Shown here: piece after piece, positions 1 to 7,710 of the stretch
Layout of the letters: every line of letters starts with the position of its first letter
Numbering within the stretch: position 1 is the first letter of the stretch
DNA from: a virus
Direction: 5' to 3' (one strand)
DNA length: 26,315 nt
IMG/VR virus record: IMGVR_UViG_3300030060_006938
Location: 757 to 27,071 of that record
Notes under the pieces: generated by a model
Databases searched by the model: none
What the model was told of the DNA's origin: nothing
What the model saw: only the letters and a program-made list of their open reading frames with translations
Translations under genes and position numbers: made by a program

Positions 1-333
1 TATTCTCGATGGTCAGAACAGATAGAAAATCTATTTGAGATATTTAAAACTAATGCAGATCGCATAGTGACTGAGTATGATATTGAAGAGTTCTTTTCTT
101 GTAAGAAAGGACATTCACCAATACTTAAAGAGTATCTTTCAAGTAATCTATCAATTGAAGAGATGATTATCTATGAAAATATATTCTCTTTTGTTAAGGA
201 ACACGATAAGAAATTGATTGACCCAGTGTGGGAATCCGTCAGTTTGAAGATAAAAAAATATATGCCCTTTCTAAATATCAATATGCTACAATATAAAAAA
301 CATTTAATTGAACAAGTACAGAGGAAGAATTAA
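1..333 (+). CDS. 59: gp59-like helicase loader, 3' part (5' end outside window)
   Basis: The reading frame is open from base 1 with no start codon needed, so this is the C-terminal ~110 residues of a longer gene. The GTG at 67 is only an internal valine codon. The C-terminal half aligns by eye with the end of T4 gp59 (217 aa): S-N-x-S-x-E-x-x-I, a helix, then D-x-x-V-W-x-x-x-S-x-K-I-K-x-Y and L-N-I-N match T4's SNIISFET, LVWNNYSIKLKAY and LNID in order and spacing. In T4, gp59 loads the gp41 helicase onto gp32-coated forked DNA. Its stop codon overlaps the ATG of the next gene (TAATG), so translation is probably coupled. In T4, gene 59 lies next to gene 32; here gene 32 is about 6.3 kb downstream because a giant structural gene intervenes. 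The homology is seen directly; the function is taken from T4. Confidence 0.85.
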   Translation, partial: YSRWSEQIENLFEIFKTNADRIVTEYDIEEFFSCKKGHSPILKEYLSSNLSIEEMIIYENIFSFVKEHDKKLIDPVWESVSLKIKKYMPFLNINMLQYKKHLIEQVQRKN

Positions 334-668
334 TGACTGAGTTTTTCAAATCAGAACAAGTAAAAGCATCGCTTAGAGAACTCGCAGAATTACAAGATGA
401 ACTTGCACATACAATGACAAGTGCAAAGTCACTTGATGTTGAGGGAAGAAAAGATTATGTAAGAAAATTAAAATTGTTTTTAGAAAAGCAAAAAGTATTT
501 TTCTTCCGTGTATCATTATCAGATGATCCAGAAGCCATACAAGTAAAAGAACACATTTTAGACACAGCAAAGATGTTTGGATTTAATGAGATAACAGGTA
601 TGGAGAAGTTTTTTCAGCAATTAGATGAGACAATAAAGAAGGTAGAAAAAGATCTTGATAGCATATAG
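333..668 (+). CDS. DUF1825 family protein
   Basis: A 111-aa, mainly helical, charged protein. It matches the pattern of DUF1825, a small family of unknown function found in cyanobacteria and their T4-like phages: an N-terminal F-F-x-S segment, a helix with E-L-x-E-L-Q, a D-x-E-G-R-K-x-Y-V segment near residues 35-43, a central helix ending in an F-F-x-R-x-x-L-S-D turn, and a C-terminal F-G-x-x-x-I-x-G-M-E-x-F-F-x-Q-L-D-E-T helix. The start ATG overlaps the gene 59 stop, which fixes the start and suggests co-translation. There are no membrane segments or cysteines. It is a useful marker that the host is a cyanobacterium. No biochemical role can be read from the sequence; the neighbouring gene 59 hints at a replication or transcription link, but that is inference. 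Confidence 0.75.
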   Translation: MTEFFKSEQVKASLRELAELQDELAHTMTSAKSLDVEGRKDYVRKLKLFLEKQKVFFFRVSLSDDPEAIQVKEHILDTAKMFGFNEITGMEKFFQQLDETIKKVEKDLDSI

Positions 669-675
669 ATAAATA
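668..675 (+). promoter_or_regulatory. Late promoter motif GATAAATA
   Basis: An exact match to the cyanophage version (NATAAATA) of the T4 late -10 element read by the gp55 sigma factor. It begins on the last base of the DUF1825 gene and lies 20 nt before the TTG start at 696, so the transcript leader would be only about 10-15 nt and would contain the AAAGG-type ribosome-binding site at 683-687. Confidence 0.6.
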
Positions 676-695
676 GATAAAAAAAGGCAAATATT

Positions 696-3600
696 TTGGG
701 AAATTTTGCAAGAGCACTTCATCATCTTGATATGAAAGACGTTAAGAAAAAACGTCTTGAGAAAATTGCTGCACAAAAATTAAAAGAACAAAAAGATGCT
801 TATGAAAAGAAAATAATTCAAGAGATATCAAAAAATTATAAGTCAGATTGGAAGAGGGAAATATATGAGGGTATGACTACTGTTAATGCTCTTGCTCAGA
901 CCTTGCCCGCATCTGATTTGGATAATGTAATTAATGATACACCCACTACAAGTGCAGATGTTTTTGATGTTGCACCTGCAAGAGATCCAGGATTTTCATA
1001 TGATGCGATGGTGGGAACAAGCATTAAATCTTCTGGAAGTGGATCGGGAAGTGATGGTGGATTTGATATAGGTGATCACGTTGCATTTGATGGAACAGGT
1101 TCTACTGGTGGTGCAAGATGGTGTGTATTAAAAGCTGTAGATACAACAAAAGTAGATTTTATGGTAGTTAGTGCCATCGTAGGTAATGGATCAAATGGTG
1201 GTGAAACTCCAGATGATACTGACGAGGGATTGATGTTATATTATAAAACCACTGATATGTTTGATTACATTCCTATAACTTCTCATCCCACATTATCAGA
1301 TTTTAAAGGTGGAAGTCATGTAATAATTCCAGTGAATATAGGTAGTTATGGTGATACAGTAAGAGATCATTTTGTACAAATTCCAGATTATGCAAGAACA
1401 AAAGATACACGTTTTCTTCTTTATCAATTTAATTCAACTGCAGCAGATCGTGATACTTATGGTATAAAAAGTGTTTCATATCGAAGATTAACACCTATAA
1501 ATGTTGTAGTGCCACTTAGTGATCCAGAGGCAATTTCCTTTGTACGTGTTGGTTCAGATGAAGGAGATCCAAAGAAGAGAAAGAAAAAACTTAATGATCA
1601 ATTAGCAGCGTCTGATGAGTATACTACAAACGTATTGGGAAATCAATTTCCTGGCCAAGGTGCAAGAATTGATGGAGAAGATCCTTTTAGATCAGCACCA
1701 CTAACACCTGATGATGAAATTGAAGGATCACCTATTGGAAAGGGAGAGGTTAAGAAATCTTTCTCTTCATTCTCTGCTGATGCTGCAACTACTGAACCAG
1801 AACCAGAACCAATAGCACCGTCAACTCAGACAACAATGAATCCTACCAATGACGAGGGTGAGGAGATAAATGTTAAACCTGTAGGTGGTAGAAATTCAGG
1901 TGCGGTTCAGGGTGCAGACGCAGCTAACTTAGATGCACAAAATGCTCAAGATGATGCACAAGAACCAGAACCAACTGAACCAGAACCAACTGAACCAGAA
2001 CCCGAATTGGATCCTGAAGAGTTAAAAGCATCAGAAGAAGAGAAACAGGGTAAAACTCCAGAGGAAGTAGAGGAAATAGAAAGAGAAAAATTTAATAATC
2101 AGTTTGATAAACAAACAAACTTTTTTACAAAACAAATTATTGAACAAGCTGATAAACTTTTGGATTTACCTGTTGATAAATTTGTTGATTTTTCTGTTGG
2201 TGTAATAAAAGTTCTAAGAGGTATTAATCAAGCTGGTGCTGTATTAGCAAGATTAGGAGGTCTTATCGGAGGTCTTTCACCAGAACAAAATGATACTCTC
2301 AAATTCTTTGAAACAAAGCAAACTTCTTGGGAAAAAATGATTAATGATGCAAATATATTTCGCTCTACTTTAACAGGAAGAATAGAAGCACAGGATTACT
2401 CACCATTCCAAATTGGAAAATTGACAAAAAATCTTAATCCATCACAATTTGAAGGTGATGAATTCTATGTAGAAGGCACTGGTAATTTTGGAATATCAGA
2501 TACACGACATGAATACGCAGATGATAACATCTATGTACTAAACGGAAAAGTTTACAACAATACAGATGGTAATAGAAGAGGAGTTTATGCAACACCTTTA
2601 GCAAATATGGGTGTATTCACTCCTGAGATAGATGGTATTGGTAGAGGATATGGTCAGATGATTATACCCAAAGATGGATCTGCACCATATTTCCATTATT
2701 ATGATTACAACTATTATAATATGAACTCTACTGATAAGGGTGAGGTTCCATCAAAATTTCAACAATTTATGGCAGATCTTGCAGGTACAGTAAGAAAAGT
2801 ATTACCAGGTAGATTATTCAATGATGTTGTAAACAGATTTGAAGGTAACTTAAACACATTTAATAATAACCTTAAGGAAAGAGTTGGACTTGATGGATGG
2901 CCACCTGGTATTCATGGTGCGACTTTACACGATTTCAAAATACCTGTAAGTGATATGTCAGAGGATATGCAACAGATGATTGCTCTACATCCTTTGTCAT
3001 GGACAGATGAAAGAGTCGCAAATATGAGTGATGATTATCTATATGAACAAGCAAATATTCTTCTTGATAAAAATAATATAATATATCAAGAGAGTGATGA
3101 TGGCAAATCATATTTTGATAAGATTGTAAAGATTTTAAATTCAAGGGAAGCTAATGTCGATCCTAAGTTTGCCAAGGCATTTGCTGATAATATTGATCAA
3201 TATTATAAATGGACTGAAAAATATAATGAATTACTAGAAATTTATAAAAAACCAGAGGCTAGTTTAGCAGAGACAAAATCAAGAGAAGACTGGAGAGCTC
3301 TGCAAGAAGAACAGAAGGAAGCCACTACAAGAGAGGAATTACATAAGAAATTTTCAAAAGGTATAAAGATTCCAAATCCAAAAACTGATGGAGATAAACG
3401 TCCTGATTGGAGTGAATGGATTGATGGAGATAAAAAAGAATACGATGAACTCATTGCACAACAAGATAAATTTACTAAAGATGCTTTTAATTATTATAAA
3501 AATACAGTTAGTTCTGCAGCTGATAAATTATTTGCCTATCAAGGCACTCTAAAAAAAGAAGGTGATAAAGTGGTAGGAACCAGAGAACAGATCACAAAAT

Positions 3601-6374
3601 ATAGAAAACTCGCTGCAGAATATGACAGAACATACAATGAATATACACGTTTGAATGCCTTACAAGATGAACCAATGAATAAAGCAGGTGAATTGCTCAG
3701 TACATTTCTAGATGACTATAAGAGAAGACAGGCAGTTTGGCAACCTTACTTGAATGAATTGAATAGAGTTTATAAAGAAGTATATGATGAGTATCAAGAG
3801 CTTGTAGATGAAGCATATACTAAGTATAAAAATACGATAGGTGTTGAAAATAAAAATGGTGAAACTGAATATGTTAATGGAGGAGATTACACAGATCCAA
3901 GTGGTAAAACTTATGCTGGTTTAGGCACACTAACAAGTGGAATAGAGGAAGAAATGGATGAGATTAATCTTTTGATGAAAGAGAATGGTGAAATTTTGAA
4001 TCGTTTTGATCGTAGATATATGGACGAGAAAGTATCTCAGTATCTTGTCAATAGAGAATATAGAGGAAAGACAACAAATTGGTCTCCTAAGAATAAACGA
4101 AAAGGAGATGATAGTAGAAGTGGATCAGATCAAGGATACGGATCTGGATATTCAATTAGTGATCCAATTATTGGTAGTGGGGATAGAGATAGAAGAGGAA
4201 GACCTTTAGGAGAATCAACTTTATTTGAAAAATTAAACCAAAAACGATTCTTCAATCCAAATGATATTAAACCAACCTTCCCAGAGAATCCACCACCTCA
4301 GTTAGATCCTAAGACAGGTATGCATCCAAACTATGGAAAGAATGCGAAGAGATATAGAAAACTTGATCCAATCAGTGCAAATGCTATGCCACCAACTGGA
4401 GATCCAGAGACTGATGCGTTAGTAGATAAGCAAAGAACAAAACCAAAAACATTTGCTAAATTTAAAAAAAAGTTAAAGGAAAACTTTACTATTGTTTCTA
4501 ATGGGCCTACGAACAGTGCCACTCAAACTTTTCAACATGTTAGTGGACAAAACTTCTCATTCTCTGGACTTGGTGGTCAAGAAGCTCATCCTTCCACTGT
4601 AACTGTATTTGGAGATACTGTACCTGCTCCTAACTATAATCAACTTGCAATTGCAGGATATGCAAAACCAATAGTGATGCAGAAGAAAAAATTAGAAGAT
4701 ACCAATCCTAAACTTGATGCATCACAAGAGTTTGCACAGAAGGTAGGTGCAGATGTAATGATGAACGCAAGAGTGAAAGAGTCAGGTAAAGAAAAATCTC
4801 AAAAAAATGAATACACTATTGAGAAAGAGATGAAGATAGTTGACAGTCTTATGAATAGTATAGATCAATTTGGAAATGTTAAAGATCAAAAGGTATTAAA
4901 AAGTGCAAGTGAATATAATATTGAATTGAAAAATAATCAAGCAGAACTTAATAAAAGGGTAAAACAGATTGATGAATATCGTGTAAAACAATCTGAGTGG
5001 GAAAAGGAATCAGAACGAAATGCAAAAATTATTAAAGGTAGAATTAAAACAAATATATCAAAAGTAAATAAATTTTTGAGTAAATATGGGCAAAAACTTC
5101 AATCATCATATCCAATGGGTGCAGCAGATACTAGAATTATTGATGGAGGTCGAAAACTAGTAATTATTAGTCATAGTGGATTCAATTACAGTGATACTAA
5201 AAAATTTAATGTGCGAGTGTTTGAAGCTGAATCGGGAAAAACGATCAGTAAGAAAACGGGAAATTTTGGTAAAGTTTCTGGTAAAGGTCTTTTGGATAAT
5301 GTATACAGCAAAGGTAGTGGGTCAGGACAAGCAACAATTATGTATGAAAATATTTCAGGGATGATTGAAGAAAAAGATTTTGAAATTCAGGATGTTCCGA
5401 CTAAACCTATGCCAGAAATTCCACCATACTTAATGAAAAACAAAACACTCGGTTGGTATAATGCTCCAAAGAGCATAATAGACAATACAAAAGATAAAAT
5501 ACAAACTGGTGATTTTGCTAGAAATCTTTTGGGTGCAATTGGAAGTCTTATATCATCAATACCAGGAACTGATCGACAAGGTTATGAGGGTGATATTGAG
5601 TATGCTGCAAAACTAACTAAGGATATGATGGATGGAAATTTAACTTTAGATAAAGGCCCTCAATCTAAAAGTTTTAATAAAAGATTACTTGGGTTAATAA
5701 GTAAAAATCCAGATAGAAATAGTGTGGGTACTGGAGACTATGCAACAGATAATATTAATCAAATAAAAGAACTTCCAGTTAGACTTGCGATCCAATCATT
5801 CAATTGGAATGCTACAGAAGAAGGTATAGTAGTTAATGATAACTTTGATTTTGATTTTAATATTAGTGGTGGTTTTTTATCTGGTCTTCCTTTAGGTACA
5901 GGAAAATTAATACAAAATAGAATAAAAGTTATATCAGATGCAATGAGAATGAGATCAGTGGAGTTAGGATTTAATCAAGTTGAAAACTTAAAAGGTGTTT
6001 ATAAAAATATGCCAAGTCCTGAATTTGTAGTAAAATCTTCAGAAGGAGGGGTTCCAACTTATTTTGACAATTCAGAGGATGCAATTAAAGCATCTCTTGA
6101 TACAAATACAAGTCCAGATGGATTTGATAAGGATATTAAAATACTGATTCCTTGGAGTCAGGTTGCTAAAGATGCACCAGCATTGATGTCTAAAAAACCA
6201 CTACAAAAACAATTGTCTGGTAAAGAAAAAGCTCAAAGAATTGCGAAGGAAAGAATTGCAGCAAAGAAACAAAAAACAGTTCAAACCATCAAGAAGATGG
6301 CTAAGACAAAATCCATTGGGTTTGATCGTGACGAACCGATAGTAAGAAGAAAAAAGAAAAGAGTTGACAAATAA
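696..6374 (+). CDS. Giant putative virion structural protein (1892 aa)
   Basis: A very long, hydrophilic protein without signal peptide or clear membrane segment. The TTG start is favoured over the first internal ATG (732) because AAAGG at 683-687 lies about 8 nt upstream, and because the N-terminal motif (basic helix, then W-K-R-E-I-x-E-G-M-T-T near residues 53-63) resembles the conserved N-terminus of cyanophage structural proteins. In order: basic helical N-terminus (1-60); Gly/Ser-rich linker (~108-122); a small beta-rich domain (~123-280); acidic Pro/Glu low-complexity repeats (~367-440); mixed alpha/beta regions; long charged coiled-coil-like helices (~860-1100 and ~1390-1460); and a strongly basic C-terminus (1830-1892). 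It lies between the replication genes 59 and 32, behind its own late promoter, so late expression as a virion part is likely. The exact role (baseplate, fibre or internal protein) cannot be told. No close T4 counterpart was recognised. Confidence 0.7.
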   Translation: MGNFARALHHLDMKDVKKKRLEKIAAQKLKEQKDAYEKKIIQEISKNYKSDWKREIYEGMTTVNALAQTLPASDLDNVINDTPTTSADVFDVAPARDPGFSYDAMVGTSIKSSGSGSGSDGGFDIGDHVAFDGTGSTGGARWCVLKAVDTTKVDFMVVSAIVGNGSNGGETPDDTDEGLMLYYKTTDMFDYIPITSHPTLSDFKGGSHVIIPVNIGSYGDTVRDHFVQIPDYARTKDTRFLLYQFNSTAADRDTYGIKSVSYRRLTPINVVVPLSDPEAISFVRVGSDEGDPKKRKKKLNDQLAASDEYTTNVLGNQFPGQGARIDGEDPFRSAPLTPDDEIEGSPIGKGEVKKSFSSFSADAATTEPEPEPIAPSTQTTMNPTNDEGEEINVKPVGGRNSGAVQGADAANLDAQNAQDDAQEPEPTEPEPTEPEPELDPEELKASEEEKQGKTPEEVEEIEREKFNNQFDKQTNFFTKQIIEQADKLLDLPVDKFVDFSVGVIKVLRGINQAGAVLARLGGLIGGLSPEQNDTLKFFETKQTSWEKMINDANIFRSTLTGRIEAQDYSPFQIGKLTKNLNPSQFEGDEFYVEGTGNFGISDTRHEYADDNIYVLNGKVYNNTDGNRRGVYATPLANMGVFTPEIDGIGRGYGQMIIPKDGSAPYFHYYDYNYYNMNSTDKGEVPSKFQQFMADLAGTVRKVLPGRLFNDVVNRFEGNLNTFNNNLKERVGLDGWPPGIHGATLHDFKIPVSDMSEDMQQMIALHPLSWTDERVANMSDDYLYEQANILLDKNNIIYQESDDGKSYFDKIVKILNSREANVDPKFAKAFADNIDQYYKWTEKYNELLEIYKKPEASLAETKSREDWRALQEEQKEATTREELHKKFSKGIKIPNPKTDGDKRPDWSEWIDGDKKEYDELIAQQDKFTKDAFNYYKNTVSSAADKLFAYQGTLKKEGDKVVGTREQITKYRKLAAEYDRTYNEYTRLNALQDEPMNKAGELLSTFLDDYKRRQAVWQPYLNELNRVYKEVYDEYQELVDEAYTKYKNTIGVENKNGETEYVNGGDYTDPSGKTYAGLGTLTSGIEEEMDEINLLMKENGEILNRFDRRYMDEKVSQYLVNREYRGKTTNWSPKNKRKGDDSRSGSDQGYGSGYSISDPIIGSGDRDRRGRPLGESTLFEKLNQKRFFNPNDIKPTFPENPPPQLDPKTGMHPNYGKNAKRYRKLDPISANAMPPTGDPETDALVDKQRTKPKTFAKFKKKLKENFTIVSNGPTNSATQTFQHVSGQNFSFSGLGGQEAHPSTVTVFGDTVPAPNYNQLAIAGYAKPIVMQKKKLEDTNPKLDASQEFAQKVGADVMMNARVKESGKEKSQKNEYTIEKEMKIVDSLMNSIDQFGNVKDQKVLKSASEYNIELKNNQAELNKRVKQIDEYRVKQSEWEKESERNAKIIKGRIKTNISKVNKFLSKYGQKLQSSYPMGAADTRIIDGGRKLVIISHSGFNYSDTKKFNVRVFEAESGKTISKKTGNFGKVSGKGLLDNVYSKGSGSGQATIMYENISGMIEEKDFEIQDVPTKPMPEIPPYLMKNKTLGWYNAPKSIIDNTKDKIQTGDFARNLLGAIGSLISSIPGTDRQGYEGDIEYAAKLTKDMMDGNLTLDKGPQSKSFNKRLLGLISKNPDRNSVGTGDYATDNINQIKELPVRLAIQSFNWNATEEGIVVNDNFDFDFNISGGFLSGLPLGTGKLIQNRIKVISDAMRMRSVELGFNQVENLKGVYKNMPSPEFVVKSSEGGVPTYFDNSEDAIKASLDTNTSPDGFDKDIKILIPWSQVAKDAPALMSKKPLQKQLSGKEKAQRIAKERIAAKKQKTVQTIKKMAKTKSIGFDRDEPIVRRKKKRVDK
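1960..2005 (+). repeat. Pro-Glu-Pro-Thr coding repeat
   Basis: A 15-nt unit (CCAGAACCAACTGAA) is repeated about two and a half times in frame, encoding E-P-E-P-T units around residues 422-436. A shorter related tract (E-P repeated three times) lies at about 1795-1812. This is an extended acidic linker inside the giant structural protein; such tandem units are prone to length change by replication slippage. Confidence 0.8.
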
Positions 6375-6377
6375 ATA
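6370..6377 (+). promoter_or_regulatory. Late promoter motif AATAAATA
   Basis: An exact NATAAATA late-promoter motif overlapping the stop codon of the giant structural gene. Initiation would fall at about 6384-6388, producing an RNA that spans the whole structured 6390-6634 region before reaching gene 32. The motif is consistent with either a free-standing RNA or a long late leader of gene 32. Confidence 0.55.
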
Positions 6378-6385
6378 GTAAGGTA

Positions 6386-6634
6386 TTATAATGTAGGAGT
6401 AACGACGGTTACGTCGGGAGTGACTGAATAAACTTACTGGCATATAGCTGGTTAAGGTGATGAGACACAGGTGGTGCTGCTATCGCAAGATAGAATCGAC
6501 TTACCAGTCGGGTCTCAGGCAGAGATGATTTCTAAACTGTAGAAATGCCCATCTCTTGTTGGTATACAGGAATCCAACCTCCCTCTTTTTTGACCTAAGA
6601 TGCAACTCTATGAGTCGGGCAGAAGGTCTTTTTT
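6386..6634 (+). ncRNA. Structured non-coding RNA or structured leader of gene 32
   Basis: This stretch has no gene but holds a run of perfect inverted repeats. CGACG at 6403-6407 pairs with CGTCG at 6412-6416; the overlapping pair GTAAC 6399-6403 / GTTAC 6408-6412 offers a mutually exclusive alternative. TGAGAC 6461-6466 pairs with GTCTCA 6512-6517 and encloses two hairpins: CTATC/GATAG closed by a GCAA (GNRA) tetraloop at 6480-6493, and CGACT/AGTCG at 6497-6510. A 14-bp stem with one 3-nt bulge follows: AGAGATGATTTCTA at 6521-6534 with TAGAAAT 6540-6546 and CATCTCT 6550-6556. GTTGG 6558-6562 pairs with CCAAC 6574-6578, and a terminator-like hairpin ends the region. The nested three-way-junction look suggests a selected RNA. 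It could be a stable RNA, a riboswitch-like leader, or a gp32 autoregulatory element. The pairings are seen directly; the function is inferred. Confidence 0.55.
6592..6634 (+). terminator. Terminator-like hairpin upstream of gene 32
   Basis: GACCT (6592-6596) pairs with AGGTC (6624-6628), enclosing a smaller ACTC/GAGT stem (6605-6608 / 6612-6615), and is followed at once by six T residues (6629-6634). The main stem is only 5 bp, so it may be partial, acting as an attenuator that lets some transcription into gene 32. A second T-run at 6586-6591 follows the GTTGG/CCAAC stem. Confidence 0.45.
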
Positions 6635-6666
6635 AATACACAAAACAAATATCCACAATTATCCGC
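6635..6666 (+). promoter_or_regulatory. Unstructured A/C-rich initiation region of gene 32, no Shine-Dalgarno
   Basis: The 32 nt before the gene 32 ATG are almost free of G, have no visible pairing and no Shine-Dalgarno sequence. They follow directly after a strongly folded RNA. T4 gene 32 mRNA has the same plan: a folded element (a pseudoknot) followed by an unstructured initiation region, to which gp32 binds cooperatively to repress its own translation. That this phage uses the same control is inference from the layout. Confidence 0.4.
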
Positions 6667-7584
6667 ATGTCATTCGCAAATTTAAAAAAGAAGTCTAGAT
6701 CTGGTTCTCTTACAGAGAAGTTAATAAGACAAGTAGAAAAGATCAACGATAAAGGAAACAGCAACGTTGATGAACGTATTTGGAAACCAGTCGTAGACAA
6801 ATCTGGTAATGGTTATGCAATCATTCGTTTTCTTCCAGAACCCGAAGGTTGTGAACTTCCTTGGTCAAGAGTCTACACACACGCATTCCAAGGAACAGGT
6901 GGTTGGTATATTGAGAATTCATTAACCACACTTGGACAAAAAGATCCAGTATCTGAACATAACTCAGAACTATGGAACTCTGGTTCAGATGCAAACAAAG
7001 AGATTGCTCGTAAGCAGAAGCGTAGATTATCATACTACAGCAACATTTTTGTTGTAAGTGATCCAGCTAATCCTGAGAACGAAGGCAAAGTATTCTTATA
7101 CAAATATGGTAAGAAGATCTTTGACAAGATTATGGAAGCAATGAAGCCTGAGTTTGCAGATGAGACACCAATCAATCCATTTGATTTCTGGGCTGGTGCA
7201 AACTTTAAGTTAAAGATTCGTAGAGTCGAAGGTTATCAGAACTATGATAAGTCAGAGTTCGGTAGTGCAGAAGCACTCTTTGATGATGATGCTAAGTTAG
7301 AAGAGATCTATAACTCTCTTTATAATCTAAATGAGTTTACAGATCCAAAGAACTTTAAATCATATGATAAGTTGAAGCAACGTTTAGATTCTGTTCTTGG
7401 TCTTAAAAAGCCAGTCAGAGCACCTATCGCTGAAGAAGAGTTAGAGACTGAAGATGATGGTCGTGGTTCTTATACCGCACCAGTTGCAACAGAACCAGTT
7501 CGTGAAGTTGCATCAGTTGAATCTACATCAGAAGATGAAGATGATGAATCACTAAGTTATTTCTCTCGATTAGTTAATTCGTAA
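6667..7584 (+). CDS. 32: gp32 single-stranded DNA-binding protein
   Basis: A 305-aa protein, close to T4 gp32 (301 aa). It binds ssDNA cooperatively during replication, recombination and repair and recruits gp59. The N-terminus is short and basic (M-S-F-A-N-L-K-K-K, the LAST-like segment for self-association). The core begins at R-I-W-K-P-V-V-D-K-S-G-N-G-Y-A-I-I-R-F-L-P (~residues 38-58), highly typical of cyanophage gp32, and includes P-I-N-P-F-D-F-W-x-G-A-N-F-K-L-K near 169-184. The C-terminus is acidic (two clusters of D/E after residue ~255), the usual protein-interaction tail. T4's zinc site (one His and three Cys) is not visible: only one cysteine is present. The ATG has no Shine-Dalgarno and follows a folded leader. 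A strong terminator follows the gene, and the next genes converge on it from the other strand. Confidence 0.93.
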   Translation: MSFANLKKKSRSGSLTEKLIRQVEKINDKGNSNVDERIWKPVVDKSGNGYAIIRFLPEPEGCELPWSRVYTHAFQGTGGWYIENSLTTLGQKDPVSEHNSELWNSGSDANKEIARKQKRRLSYYSNIFVVSDPANPENEGKVFLYKYGKKIFDKIMEAMKPEFADETPINPFDFWAGANFKLKIRRVEGYQNYDKSEFGSAEALFDDDAKLEEIYNSLYNLNEFTDPKNFKSYDKLKQRLDSVLGLKKPVRAPIAEEELETEDDGRGSYTAPVATEPVREVASVESTSEDEDDESLSYFSRLVNS

Positions 7585-7590
7585 TTAATC

Positions 7591-7632
7591 GAAGGGAGTA
7601 CAAAAGATCTCTATGTAGAAAGAGTGCCCTTC
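7591..7632 (+). other. 3'-UTR hairpin after gene 32
   Basis: GAAGGG (7591-7596) pairs with CCCTTC (7627-7632), with an inner CTCT/AGAG stem (7609-7612 / 7621-7624). It lies just past the gene 32 stop and has no following T-run, so it looks like an mRNA 3'-end stabilising or processing structure rather than a terminator. Confidence 0.45.
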
Positions 7633-7635
7633 TCG

Positions 7636-7666
7636 CATAGTCACTATGTTTTGATTGTTTGTTTTT
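7636..7666 (+). terminator. Weak terminator-like hairpin after gene 32
   Basis: CATAG (7636-7640) and CTATG (7644-7648) form a 5-bp stem with a TCA loop, followed by T-rich sequence to 7666. The stem is short and AT-rich; probably minor compared with the terminator at 7679. Confidence 0.35.
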
Positions 7667-7678
7667 ACTTTAAATATA

Positions 7679-7710
7679 CCCACCGTTAGCTCTAGACGGT
7701 GGGTTTTTTT
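7679..7710 (+). terminator. Rho-independent terminator of gene 32
   Basis: CCCACCGT (7679-7686) and ACGGTGGG (7696-7703) form a perfect 8-bp GC-rich stem with a 9-nt loop, followed by seven T residues (7704-7710). It ends rightward transcription before the convergent minus-strand genes. The minus-strand gene 53 stop codon lies inside the T-run; read leftwards, the stem is followed by TATATTTAAAG, so it is a poorer terminator in that direction. Confidence 0.85.

Noticed and set aside
67-333. 88-aa ORF with GTG start as a complete gene
   Set aside because: The frame is open to base 1 and the sequence matches the C-terminus of gp59, so it is the tail of a longer gene, not a complete small gene.
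6375-6666. tRNA or tmRNA in the gap before gene 32
   Set aside because: No cloverleaf with acceptor stem, anticodon arm and T-loop consensus can be drawn, and no tag-peptide ORF with alanyl-tRNA-like ends is visible. The hairpins fit another kind of RNA.
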